From Tubiluchus corallicola (taxonomy: Eukaryota; Priapulida; Priapulimorpha; Priapulimorphida; Tubiluchidae): DNA of 60,000 bases. How positions within the stretch are numbered: the first letter of the stretch is position 1; each line of letters begins with the position of its first letter. The DNA lies in NCBI GenBank assembly GCA_030141605.1, contig JAQGDQ010000219.1, positions 126,001 to 186,000 of the forward strand, in the 5' to 3' direction. A model generated the notes under the pieces. It made no database searches. It saw nothing but the letters and a program-made list of their open reading frames with translations, and was not told where the DNA came from. Positions 1 through 10,588 of the stretch are shown here, one piece after another. Position numbers and translations under genes: made by a program.

Positions 1-368
1 CCAGTCCCCCAGTATATTACATAAAATTGTAATATTTGAAACATACTTTAAATTAATCTGGTTGTCTAAGAAGCATCTAAATGCCAAATCACAAAAAGTT
101 TTTCACTCGCATGTAACTACACCGCCACCGCCGCGTTAATGACAGTCTCGCTGGTACATGTTAGATTTGAACCACTCCACTTACGCACCAAATGAACTAT
201 TAATTTTCAAATACGAAAGTAAACACTGCAAAACATATTCATATTATTACTATCATTCTGTCTTTGAGATTTTTATTCAATTAAAATCATAAATTTATAT
301 AGTTATAAGCAATTGCAAGATGTTTATGCTACAGAAAACTAATTTATACACTATATTTTATATATCAG
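1..368 (+). other. Intron sequence upstream of the ELOVL6-like exon
   Basis: AT-rich non-coding DNA ends in a consensus acceptor at 361-368. No elongase exon is recognisable here, so the donor lies left of the window. A short GC-richer run (accgccaccgccgcg, 121-135) has no obvious role. Confidence 0.6.
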
Positions 369-562
369 GATGTGTTGTCTGCGCTTGGCAGCTCTATCTT
401 ATCATATTGTTGGACATCCCTTGCAATGGAGACGGCATTTCTATGGTATGCGGATGCTTCTTATACTCAAGTTACCTGGTGCTTTTTATAAAGTTTTTCC
501 ATGAAAGGTACATCGTTAAGCACAAAGACTTGCAACAAAATGATTTAAAGAAAAGTAATTGA
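369..562 (+). CDS. ELOVL6: ELOVL6-like very-long-chain fatty acid elongase, last coding exon (partial gene)
   Basis: This is the 3' terminal exon of an ER-membrane elongase (3-keto-acyl-CoA synthase), which adds two carbons to long-chain acyl-CoA. The exon follows an acceptor (tatatcag at 361-368), opens in phase G|GA, and runs 64 codons to TGA at 560-562. Residues resemble the ELOVL6 C-terminus as I know it: GCVV at the exon start, a central Cys, then SSYLVLFIKFF and YI, the last transmembrane helix. The protein ends KKSN, a dilysine KKXX-type ER-retrieval signal, as expected for an ER enzyme. The catalytic HXXHH box and the earlier helices lie in exons left of the window. An upstream ATG at 320 is in the same frame but belongs to intron sequence. 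Other ELOVL subfamilies are less likely because GCVV and the LVLF-x-x-FF spacing are ELOVL6-like. The assignment rests on pattern recognition only. Confidence 0.82.
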
Positions 563-733
563 TGGGCGTTTTGCCGTGTCACTCTCCAGTCAAGTTAGTG
601 GTATGGTCACTCAGCAGGTTCAGTAAACTCCATGTTTATCATTACATTTTCTCTGCTAAATAGGATATAAATAATGTGCTGTGCTGACATCTTTATACAA
701 CAAATTAATGACTAACCTACATGTAGCTGCTAC

Positions 734-739
734 TTTATT
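734..739 (-). terminator. Candidate poly(A) signal (AATAAA) for RFC4
   Basis: TTTATT on the + strand reads AATAAA on the - strand, ~420 bp downstream of the last recognised RFC4 exon. It would serve a transcript that ends without a further coding exon. If a distal last exon exists outside the window, this site is not the main signal. Confidence 0.3.
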
Positions 740-798
740 CGTTAAAGATGTTTTTATAAAGTTTTCTTATATTTTTATTTTAAATTGTTGGACACATT

Positions 799-804
799 AT
801 TAAA
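799..804 (+). terminator. Candidate poly(A) signal (ATTAAA) for the ELOVL6-like gene
   Basis: A common variant of the AATAAA hexamer lies 237 bp after the elongase stop. No canonical AATAAA occurs on the + strand between the stop and this site. Placement is inferred. Confidence 0.35.
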
Positions 805-1155
805 TCACGCTACCAGTGAAAGAAATGGCACTTTCGTTAGTTAACTTTTGCACTGTACTTTGTAATTTGACCTATTGGGTGATTAACTTATCAAAGTTGA
901 ACATACACCTAATTCATTCATTGTATTTGTGTATTTGTGACTCTTTGCGGCAAATATACACCTGACCTGACCTTATCTTCAATGTTTGCACAGCGTGATT
1001 TTTAGCGTAAGTGAAGTAAACCTTCTTGCACAACTTACTCTTACCATTATGTTATGTAGCTCTTATACAGACATAAAACTATCCACTGCCTTTACCAACG
1101 ATAATTTAATTTTCAGTCATTTGTTATCAGTCATTGTTGCAAGTGATTAACTTAC

Positions 1156-1277
1156 CGCAATTTGCTCAACAACAGCTGATTTCGTCTTGTTTGAAAAATC
1201 TGTACTGGAAACAAGTTTGTCGAAAAGTTGTGCAAACATTTGTCCAGCAGAATGGCCTTCTAGCATGATATTTTTCA
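1156..1277 (-). CDS. RFC4: RFC4 exon 9 (collar domain), last exon recognised
   Basis: It codes [16 protein letters not shown] then [11 protein letters not shown], matching the collar helices. It is followed by gtaagt at 1155-1150, a full consensus donor. Read-through of that donor would add two residues (V, S) and a TAA stop. Confidence 0.85.
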
Positions 1278-4200
1278 CTAAAACAAAATTCAAAACTCTT
1301 TTGCTCTTTTTATTAAAAAACTTACAAAAAAAGGTAAGGGACTACAGCAAGGAGATATGAACGCATGTCTAGAGAAAGAAAATTTGTGAAACTAAATTGC
1401 AAGTCATATAAGATGCATGTTAATGTTTTTCTTAAATTGATTGAAATAGTATTTTTAGGGAAACAATTTTCTGGGGGAGGATTCCACAGATAAGAAGCCT
1501 AAGGGAAAAATAGTCGGTTTTCAAAAATAATATGTAATGACAAGAAAACAGATATTTGCGAGGATTTTGTTTTAAGTATCAACTGCTTGATAGTGATATA
1601 ATCAGTAAAAACTTGAAAAAATCTACAAAATGCCACCAATGCACTTACGATAATGTAGATTGCAATAAGTAGGTTTTGAAAACTTACCTACAACTTCCAG
1701 CTTTTCATAGGATCCAGAATGGCACATCTTAATAAGCTCATCAACCAATTCCTCAGGTACAACCTAAACGAAACAAAAAACGTTTACTGCCTCACAAGCC
1801 AAATGTAGTTAAGTTTAGCTTCCAAACTATATTTTTTGTCTATTGCAACAACTGGTCCACATAATAAAACTGGAAAGACAAAGTTGTCCAAAAACAAACG
1901 GTTCCAACATTGCGCCAAGTCAGAAAAACAATTTTTAAGCTTTCTAGTTTTTTTATGTTTACAGATAGCTAAAATAATACAAATTATACAGAATCAGAAA
2001 CACAAATTACGCCCTAAGGAGGCAAGATTTATTTCGTCATACGTCGTCAAAATTAATAAGAACTTCTGTCTAAAACGATATAGTTTATTAGCTTGCTCCA
2101 CCTGTTGCAAACAAATAGTACAAATAAACAATGTAATGAAAGCAATAGTTTAGAATTCCTTACACAAGAAAAAGTACTCTGATGATTATTATAACATGCC
2201 AAAAAATAATTTAAAACCACAAAAATTTGCAGTAAGTATACTCCAATATTTTGCAATCAATTCCAAGTAGTTTTTTGCTTCAAAAGTTGGAGATATTAAC
2301 ACTTAAATGCAAAAATGTCCACTTCTTTTCCATACTTAAACAAAATTCACAGCTCCCAGCTCTGAAGTTTCAACTAATTTTTCTGCTGTATTGAAACAAC
2401 TAACATAATACCCATAAATTTGCAAAAAAAAATTAAAAAAGCGGTATGCATTATGCAGAAATTGACTATTAGTTGCAATTAGTTAGAAGAAAAATGACCT
2501 GTTTCGGGCATATTTCAAAAAATGCACTACATTCTTGACTTGTATCCATGCAGCATGAGAAATACTTTCACCTTACTTGTTTGTTGGTTGATTGGCTAAG
2601 CGCTTTCGCGTGATTTTACAACAAACCTGCATTACCTATAGTGATATATGTAACTACAGACTTTACCTAGACGAATGACTGCATCTGTTTATATAGGACG
2701 GCATATGCCCTTAAATAGCTTTTAAATGTTAACAAACTTCAACAAGGTGAACTACCTACAATAAACACGCTGATACATTGAGCAAATTAACTACATTTAA
2801 AATATAATATACTTTACAGTATTATTATTATTATTATCATCTGATACAGTTTGAACAATCTGCAATCAAAGTGATGATAATGATGATTACATTTATAATG
2901 GCATTGTTATTTTTGTTGTTGTGGTTGTTGTTGCTGATAAAGATAAAGAACATGATCAAGGGTAATGACTGATTTTGACAACGACAATGTTGCTAACGAT
3001 GGTAATAACAAGGATAAAAAATAAATATAATTCTCTTACTAATATCCTGAGAAAAGCTGCTGCTTTAGATACGTGAATTTTATGTTATCAAAACATTTTG
3101 TTTTAACTTAGTTCATTAACAGACACTACGCTAAAAGCATTGGTACAGGTACATAAGTAAACAGGTAGTGAGTGCAGTTCTATCGTAACATGCAAGATGA
3201 TAAAGGATGCACTGTCGTAGTTATTCGAAGGTGGCACTAATGCACTATGACCTAGCCACCATAATGGTTATGCACTCTACCCAAGTTTGATTTCGTTGTG
3301 CTTATCGAAAGACTAAAACTAGTAACACATAAATACAAGTTAACGCTAGGCAATGGCTGCTATGCTGCAGTTTTACCTGCAAAATTTAATAGTTCCCAAG
3401 TTTCTTTATTTTTTGATTACATGTGTTTTTTGATTACATGTTCAGTGACAATCAACAGCACTAAGTCAAAATGTCAGCAGTCTAATTTGATGCAATAGTG
3501 TGGCTAGCAGGAACCATGTACAACGTAAGAACCCCACAACTACCACAATGGACTACAAATCCTTAATATAAAAATATCAGTTGGCACAGTTGAAACGCCA
3601 CAATAAAGAAGTTTTTTACGCATTTTTTATTAAAATGGAATGGTTCAATTGCTCTTTAGCAGTCTAACACGAGCAAGAAATGAGAAAAACTTTCTTAATT
3701 ATGGAACATTTGTACCAACTGCAACAACGACTTGATATTCATCTTTGCAAAAACTGCGAAGTGACACACCCCAGCTATTTCATTGATGTCTTCTACCATT
3801 ACAGGATCTGTGCCTTTTAACCGACTTGCACTTTGCAGGCTTGTAATAGCCTTCCTCATGTCACCCTCAGAATTTTCAATAATAGCAGACAATGCCTGAA
3901 AAGAGTATGACAGTCTTACACACAACAAACTGAACTTAAATGTTTAGCTCAAATGCATTATAAACATGTTCAGATGATACAGTAACTCATTCTATAAAAA
4001 TGCAACATGCCAGTAAATTGTTCTCATTCAACAGTGCCCTCAGTTTTCCAAATTTCACACAGTTAGTATAACTGTAAAAGTTAACCTATTAAAATTAATT
4101 ATAATATAAAAATTACATAATAAACATAAATAATAATAATAATAATTAAAAGTTAACCTACTAAAATTATATTAGCAGACTACAGAAAAATTAATAGCGA

Positions 4201-7200
4201 TACAGAAAAAATTGTGAACGAAAATACATTTTAACCGAATCGTGTTCGTGTAGAACTAGAGCTGCAAAATAGGATATTCAAAAAAGTTAATGCTGTGAAT
4301 TGAAATTGAACACAAAAAATAAATGGAAATAATGTGGCATTTCATTGACAAACTGTAATTTTAGGGATACCTGGAAAAATGTGTAGAAAATACGAAAAAA
4401 CATGAGGCAACTATTAACAGGTTATCAAAACACTAGCTTAGAAGTACAGTGTTCCCTCACTTATCGCGGGTGTTCCGTTCCAGGCCCACCCGCGATAAGT
4501 GAATTTCCGCAAAGTAGAGACGCTATACTTATCTTAGTAGTTATACATTAATCTGGTTGGTCGCTTTCCATCAGTCAACCAACCGTGTGTTGTGTACAAT
4601 CTCACGTCGGCAAGTAGCATCTCAAGTGGGCGCAAGTACTACATTTCGTTTTTGGTGTTTATTCATCCGCCGAATAAATACACTATTTACTGTAAATGGT
4701 AATTTTTTATGATTTATAATATTCTTTTAATGTGAAAATTAATATTTTTAATATATTTTTATACATTTTGTGATTTTTTTATGCAAAATTCATCAAATCT
4801 ATACATTACTGTACAATACGTACTATGCAAATGCAAAAATACATTAGACGGAGTACCACAAAAACCCGCGAAACAGCGAGTCCGCGATAAACGAACCGCG
4901 AAGTAGCGAGGAAACACTGTATAACACTATTTTATAGAGGCATTAATAAAAAGGTGCAATGGTTATTTAACCATTCACAAAGCATATTAGACATTTCTAT
5001 AGCACGTAATCACTATGCTTTCGGCTGGCCGTTGTTTATAAAACAAGTGAAGTTTAGCATTGAAACTGATACTACATACCTCATTGCTACAATCTATTTC
5101 TTCTTTTTCGCATATTTCCTGCAGGCGATTTAAAAGGATATCAGTAGCCAGAGGTTTAAATCGAAACTTTGAACACCGAGAAGTAATAGGCTCAATGATT
5201 CGGCTGACATAGTTGCAAATGAGACAAAATCTAGTGGACCGAGATTCTTTCTCCATTGTTCTCCTTAGTGCTGCCTAGCAAAAATAAACAATTAAGTTAC
5301 ATAGTCTATATTCATACATGGGCTGCAGGCAAGAGCACCTGCTGCTCGGAAATGTGGAACACAACAAATACATAAGGATAATTACACAAGTTAAAATAAA
5401 GTATGCTTAGCCAATGTATGCTTAGCCAATGTGAACAATGCAACTTTGTTGTTAAAAGCTGCTTTATTTTAAATGCTTTATTTCGACAGAAAGTACTATC
5501 CTCCTCAGAAGTTACTGCGTTAATACCGGTAGCTTCCAAGGCTAGCATTGAACTCCTTTATCAGAAAACAAAACAGTATTTACTACCTAACAACAAAACT
5601 GCATTGCTCAAGCTTGAAATTCATAATCTATTCTAACCTTATAAATCCAGGAACATAAAAATAAATATGCTTGATTACACAAGCCAGTATAGTCTTGTGA
5701 AGTCACACATTAAGCCATCGATGAACTTGAAAATATAAACTTTAAAATTGTGGAGTATTTGTGCTTTGCTATCAATATGATGTAGCAGTGCCAAACTATA
5801 ATCTTCACTTTCACATAACATGTGCAAGAAAAATTCCCAACGTCGGAAAATTGTACCGAACGGTGACATGTCGCAAACTGCAAGCAAGCCATTTAGTAAA
5901 TTAAGTCACTAATTTAAGCATAAGAAACACTAGCAATTTTACAGGTAAAAAGAAAAATTTTATTTCATAAGTCATGATGAAAAGTAGTACTCAAATTGTT
6001 CTGTTTTACTTTAACAACATGCATAGCTTTAATTGATTTTTCAAAGTTTCCACCAAGTAAAGTAAACAAATGTGAAAATGTGAAAAAAAAACTGGTATTT
6101 TAAATGTACATCTTTACTGCACACAGCACATTAAAAGCTTAATATTTATTTCATAACCCACATTAACTCCTTATAATACTATTAACCGAAGACTTACTTG
6201 TGCTGGTGCCGTCATCGAGTCAGCTTCATCAAGTATAACAATTTTGTATGGAGGACAATTCTTGCCGCTAAAACAAAAAATTATAGTTCAAATAATACAA
6301 TGATAACAGTTGAAACTAGCAAGTAGGTGTTCACAAGAGTGCATGTCTTATAATTCAGCTAACATACTAAAATTTACTAAAACTACTAAAGTTTACTAAA
6401 ATCTAGTAATTTCCTATTTTACTAAACTCTCACTAACATTCCAACAAAAACAAATGCATTATAGCTGGAAAACTGTGTATATGAAGCTGCAGAACAATGG
6501 CATCATCTACTATAGCAAATTCTGCATTGTAGTAACACTTAAAATACAAAACGTGAAGCACAAAGCTTGAACCTAAAATTCTTAGTTTGCTTATCAAAAC
6601 TGTCTGCAAACAGGTCCACAAAGTTGTAAAAGGAGAAGGCTAAAGAAGCTATCTTATAAACACTAACATGATAAATTTGTGGTATTTACAAAAGCAATGG
6701 AATTTCAGTTTTCAATTTCCTAATGTCATACCAAACTTAGTACAGACAGTTTTAGTATTTTTATGTAAAATAGTTCTATCAGAGTGTTTTATATTGATTC
6801 TGCCGAAGAGCATATCTTGAACCACATGTAATAGGTAAATCCAGGCACAATGACTGGAAAATTAATAGGCACCCAGACATCTTGACAATAACGTACCAAT
6901 ACAACGACGAAATTTGAGAAAAAAGGCAACTATGGAACTGGAGCATAAACCAGTCAGGGATGTTACAGAAACAAAAATTTTGTTTCAGCTTGCCGATAAT
7001 TGCACTTACAGTTAAGTTTTGTTTTCGTCGAAAATTATTGTTTCGTAGCCTTTCAGTAATTTCCGGTAGCATTTTTTGGCTAAAATTATTGACATAAAGC
7101 GTAAATATCATTTGTTTATTTATTTAAGTGAAGTGTTTTATTTATTTCAGAATATTTTCACACAAGACACAAAACTTTTCTGCTAGCATAACTAATATTA

Positions 7201-8672
7201 AAAGGTTATTAATAATGATTGTGATTATTAAACGTATTATGAATTTCAGTCTTTCAAAGGATGATAATAAAGATAAATATATATTTACTCTGGTCTTGTT
7301 GAACTAGCTGCAAACTGGGAAAATTTTTTCACTTTATCTCTTACTACTTGAATGCCACGTTCGTCAGATGCATTTAGTTCCAAAACACGTTCGGAAAACA
7401 ATGGCCTGAAATTTAAACAAAGTTGTAAAACATGACATCCATAATATATAATTATGAATGTATTTCATTACATTAGCCAAATCACACACTTTCCTCGTGA
7501 AACTTGCAAAAGCAAATAAATTAAAAGCAGATGGGAACACAGCAGAGCACACGTACGCACGCGCACACACGCACACACACACACACACATCAGCAAAAAG
7601 GTGCATCAATCTTTTCGGGCAATTATAAATTACTTGTTTGCCTAACATATGCCACCTAATGGTCTGACTTGCAAGTGAACTAAAGTTTTAGTTTCATATT
7701 CTGCAAGTACCATACCAAGACTCCATTACATCAAGCTTGTCCCATAATCATCATTTGTTCTAACTTCATGAAGATTATATTCATTTGCAATTTTTTAAAA
7801 CATTTTTAGTGAAAAACAAAAAAATGCAGACAAAATTATAACCCTGCTGCCGGTTCTAGATACTTATTCTATAAGACTTTTTCATTCTTAAGAAGTTAAC
7901 TTAAAACATACCCAAAAAGTTCCCTTGCTGCAGCAAGAATTGTCGAAGTTTTACCAGTACCCGGTGGACCATAAAACAACAAGTTTGGCAACTAAAGAAA
8001 AACAAACATTTAGGAAGTAGTTTTGAGATATAATATCATTCTCAAATGAAGTATACTGTTCACCATATTGGCTTTAACAGATTTCTTTCGACTTTGTAAT
8101 TCAGCTGATTAGTTCCAAAATAGACTCAGTATGCTCAAACAAGTTTATATAGTTTTACAAATGTCTCTACTGAAGTCAATTTTCAAGTTATCATCATGAA
8201 AGTAATACAAAAGTACATCCTAACAAGTATGCTGTTCTTTTGTTTGAAGATAACAATAAAACAGCAGGCAAATAAGGCAATTACTAGCAAGAAATGCGTG
8301 TGACCATTTTTGATTTTTATCGTAAAAGGCTCAAAATACTCACATCAGCACCTTTCATTGTTTTCCTTAGTACAGCTATAACTTCTTCTTGGTATGCAAC
8401 ATCTTCTATGGTTTTTGGCCGACTGTGAAAAAATATTTATTGCTTAATTCTAAAAATCTAATTTAACCAGTACCAAAAGCCTACTGATAATTAACATTTT
8501 GGCACAACAATGTTTGGAATGTAGATAAGAAAACACAAACTTACTATTTTTCCACCCAAGGAATATTTAATAGCCTTTTAGAAGTTTTGCGACCAGAAGA
8601 CTTTGCAATGTCTTCCACATTTTCCGACTTTTTCTTGATAGCACCAGTCTTGCCTTTCAAAAATGCTTCCAT
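1156..8672 (-). CDS. RFC4: Replication factor C subunit 4 (clamp-loader AAA+ ATPase), nine coding exons
   Basis: RFC4 is a small subunit of the RFC clamp loader, which opens and loads PCNA onto primed DNA in the nucleus. Coding segments in transcript order are 8672-8545, 8422-8344, 7991-7912, 7405-7289, 6267-6198, 5274-5080, 3895-3770, 1763-1688 and 1277-1156. All junctions are GT..AG and the phases join without a break to give 993 bp (331 codons). The start is ATG at 8672-8670 (MEAFLKGK, like human MQAFLKG). Visible motifs: Walker A GPPGTGKT at residues 77-84, Walker B ILDEAD at 146-151, the CNY sensor-1 region at 178-180, the arginine-finger SRC motif at 190-192, and the sensor-2 region SEGDMRKAI in exon 7. 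The human protein is 363 residues, so ~32 C-terminal residues (the collar tail with its DKCLxDGADE signature) are missing. They lie in an unfound exon, or the gene ends by read-through IAVS-stop after exon 9. RFC2 and RFC5 are excluded by [16 protein letters not shown] and the [18 protein letters not shown] block. Confidence 0.95.
1688..1763 (-). CDS. RFC4: RFC4 exon 8 (collar domain)
   Basis: It codes [18 protein letters not shown] then YEKLEVV, aligned with the human collar segment beginning VIPAEKI. Flanks are gtttag and gtaagt. Confidence 0.88.
3770..3895 (-). CDS. RFC4: RFC4 exon 7
   Basis: It codes [18 protein letters not shown] and ends in EIAG before gtgtgt. This is the lid domain carrying the sensor-2 arginine region. 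42 codons, phase 0 at both ends. Confidence 0.94.
4447..4919. mobile_element. 473-bp MITE with imperfect terminal inverted repeats and TA flanks (Tigger/pogo-like)
   Basis: Inside RFC4 intron 6, both ends begin CAGTGTT-CCTC when read inward: cagtgttccctcacttatc at left, and cagtgtttcctcgctac on the complement at right. TA lies immediately outside each end (4445-4446, 4920-4921), fitting a TA target-site duplication of the Tc1/mariner/pogo group. GC-rich termini with 'cgcgataag' and 'cgcgaa' words surround an AT-rich core with no coding capacity. The left terminus itself folds (see separate entry). The superfamily is assigned by resemblance only. Confidence 0.7.
4458..4501. repeat. Perfect 15-bp hairpin inside the MITE left end
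   Basis: CACTTATCGCGGGTG (4458-4472) and CACCCGCGATAAGTG (4487-4501) are exact reverse complements separated by 14 bases. It could form a cruciform or RNA hairpin. Confidence 0.85.
5080..5274 (-). CDS. RFC4: RFC4 exon 6 (arginine finger SRC)
   Basis: It opens [11 protein letters not shown] and continues [15 protein letters not shown], then [12 protein letters not shown]. The SRC arginine, which acts in trans on the neighbouring subunit's ATP, is present. Flanks are tgctag and gtatgt; 65 codons in phase 0. Confidence 0.95.
6198..6267 (-). CDS. RFC4: RFC4 exon 5 (Walker B)
   Basis: It codes [18 protein letters not shown] and then TAPAQ. The DEAD box acidic residues for ATP hydrolysis are intact. 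Flanks are ttttag and gtaagt. Confidence 0.95.
7289..7405 (-). CDS. RFC4: RFC4 exon 4
   Basis: It codes [17 protein letters not shown], one of the most conserved RFC blocks, then a variable [13 protein letters not shown] stretch. Flanks are ttcag and gtaaat. Confidence 0.94.
7551..7590. repeat. (AC)n microsatellite
   Basis: An interrupted CA dinucleotide run with CG interruptions lies in RFC4 intron 3. No function is inferred. Confidence 0.85.
7912..7991 (-). CDS. RFC4: RFC4 exon 3 (Walker A)
   Basis: It codes [17 protein letters not shown], then [10 protein letters not shown]. The P-loop lysine and threonine are intact. The acceptor is ctttag and the donor is gtatgt; the exon ends in phase 2. 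Confidence 0.95.
8344..8422 (-). CDS. RFC4: RFC4 exon 2 (AAA+ N-terminal region)
   Basis: It completes the YRP triad of the PWVEKYRPK motif, followed by [13 protein letters not shown] and GAD. Flanks are ttcacag and gtgagt, and the exon ends in phase 0. The match to human RFC4 is co-linear. Confidence 0.93.
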
Positions 8673-8687
8673 AACTACAAATTGATC
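8545..8687 (-). CDS. RFC4: RFC4 exon with start codon
   Basis: The acceptor atttcag ends at 8688, and 15 bases of 5' UTR precede the ATG at 8672-8670. The exon codes MEAFLKGK, a Lys/Ser-rich N-terminal extension, and IPWVEK, and ends in phase 2 before gtaagt. An acceptor ahead of the ATG means at least one upstream non-coding exon exists; I could not locate it. Confidence 0.92.
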
Positions 8688-9403
8688 CTGAAATAAAACA
8701 AAAATATAAAAAATATCATTGTGCAACTTTTGTACATCATTAAATTTAACATAGTAGTTTATATCAAACTGCTGCAAAATTTTGTAATTGTTCACGAACG
8801 ATAACTTGACAATTTCACTCTTAATAATTGTAATTGTTGAAATTTTTGTATCTATTTACTTCTGTACCTGTGTGGCATACAGTGTTTGATACACGATACA
8901 CAAACAACTGTTATTCATTGCAGGAATAGAACAAACAAAATTTTAAGCAATAGCAATAAAATAAGAACAAAACAAGCAAAAATTTGAAAAATAACGACAT
9001 TATACGAAAGCCAACAACGACAAAAACTCACGACACCTATGCTAAATACTATTGATTGGACAAATAATTGAAATTAGAACATTCTTCTACCAATATTGCC
9101 AATGGTAGAAAGTCAATGATAGAACGGTAAACTTAAAAATGTGTAGCCAACGAAAATGTGATGCCAGACCAAACTGATCACGGTGGATGCACACAGGATG
9201 AAATATTTGAAAAAGCCACTTTAAAGAAGACACCTAACATTTTAATGTTGATGGGTAATTGTAAAGGAAAAATCATCAAACTATTTACTCACATGCATAT
9301 TTTGAGGTTGTTTATTAGACGTTTGTTGGGCCAATTATTCAGTCAATAAAGATTGTTAAAGGGGAATAAAATGCAATTTTAAAGTATATCCCAAAAGGTT
9401 TCC

Positions 9404-9600
9404 ACACATAGTTATATTGCTTAGCAGTATGCTTACCTATTTGAAAGACTTATGCATATAGAAAAGAAAATTCTTAGTAATTTAAAATGTTTGCATCAAC
9501 TGGTAAACTGTCATGGTTTTACCATCCCAGTGTGAATCAATGATTCAAAGAAGAAAACGTATTTTTAATCTTATTGGCAAGATATAGTAACGTATAACGA
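9404..9600. repeat. Diverged direct repeat A, copy 1
   Basis: It shares ordered blocks with 9855-10032: 'tttaaaatgtttg', 'gtatttttaatcttattg', 'caagata-agtaa', plus an inner 'gcttacct' and 'aaagacttatg'. Divergence and small indels suggest an old repeat or duplication. Confidence 0.6.
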
Positions 9601-9854
9601 AAAATTTGAAGGAACCAATAATTTATAACGTTTATACTATCATAGAGCATATGCTTAAAGGACAAGAAAAGGGGTACCTGGAGTAGGTTTCAGAAAAATC
9701 CCCTTAAAAAATTATATTACTTTATAGCAATTTTATGTGTATATCGCACTGGTGTTAAAAGGAATTTTTGTTTGTTTCCATTTTAAATCTCCTGCAATAC
9801 TGTTCGGATTTCATGACGTCACTACGCAAACGTAAATCATTGTTAAATTTCTTT

Positions 9855-10032
9855 CCATGCAAATCTATATTACTTAGCATTTCGCTTACCTGCTGAAAAG
9901 ACTTATGTAACTTGAAATAATAATTTAAAATGTTTGTGCCAATTGATAAAATGTCGCCGACTCACCATTCAGGGTGCGCCACTCAGTAACCAAAAATGTA
10001 TTTTTAATCTTATTGACAAGATACAGTAATTT
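9855..10032. repeat. Diverged direct repeat A, copy 2
   Basis: It carries the same ordered blocks as 9404-9600, offset by about 450 bp, and ends 'gacaagatacagtaat' against 'ggcaagatatagtaac' in copy 1. Confidence 0.6.
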
Positions 10033-10042
10033 AACATTTTAC

Positions 10043-10127
10043 TCAGTTAGTGACGTGTGCGCAACGAATGCTCTGATTATTTTTTCACTCTTCACACAAT
10101 GTTATCTAACCTTGTTTCAAATGACCT
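10043..10127. repeat. Diverged direct repeat B, copy 1
   Basis: It contains 'acgaatgctctgatt' and 'caatgttatctaa-cttgtt', shared with 10504-10588 at an offset of ~461 bp. The offset is close to that of repeat A, suggesting one older duplicated unit. Confidence 0.65.
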
Positions 10128-10503
10128 ACTGTCAAAGTGGCTGCACCTAACGATCATCACGGGAGTTTAAATTTTCAAGTTTTATAAAGCATTGCTGCTA
10201 ATACAAGTTCTGTATGCAACAAGGCAGCACGTGGTGATACAAATTTTCAAGACGGTTTTTTAGCATTGTAGGTAAAGGGATTTGTTGTACTTTAAAGCTT
10301 ACAGCGCTGCTAATACTGGTAGGCCTAAACGGCACTAAAATATTTTCCAGAAGAAGATGGCAAAGTTGAATTTATAATTATAACAAATGTAGTAGTAAAT
10401 TAATAATTCCTGGTAATCTTTTATGTGCATTTGCAAAAATAAAAAATAGTATAAATATCAGCAACAGGTTATTTATAGCGCATGGAACAGTAATTTATAC
10501 TTT

Positions 10504-10588
10504 TGCTTAGTTAATGAAGTGTGTGCTACGAATGCTCTGATTTTTCAATCTTTACGCAATGTTATCTAAACTTGTTTCAAATATATTC
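10504..10588. repeat. Diverged direct repeat B, copy 2
   Basis: It shares 'acgaatgctctgatt' and 'gcaatgttatctaa' with copy 1 at 10043-10127. No open frame is associated. Confidence 0.65.

Larger units (their letters stand above)
563..1155. other. Convergent 3' ends of the ELOVL6-like gene and RFC4
   Basis: This ~590 bp spacer separates the elongase stop codon (+) from the last recognised RFC4 exon (-). On the + strand, ATTAAA at 799-804 is a plausible elongase poly(A) signal. On the - strand, AATAAA (complement of 734-739) could serve RFC4, so the two transcripts may overlap tail-to-tail. I searched this interval on the - strand for the conserved RFC4 C-terminal segment and did not find it. 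Confidence 0.45.

Noticed and set aside
8700-9350. RFC4 5' non-coding exon and promoter
   Set aside because: An acceptor before the start codon shows that an upstream exon exists, but no donor or core promoter here is convincing enough to place it.
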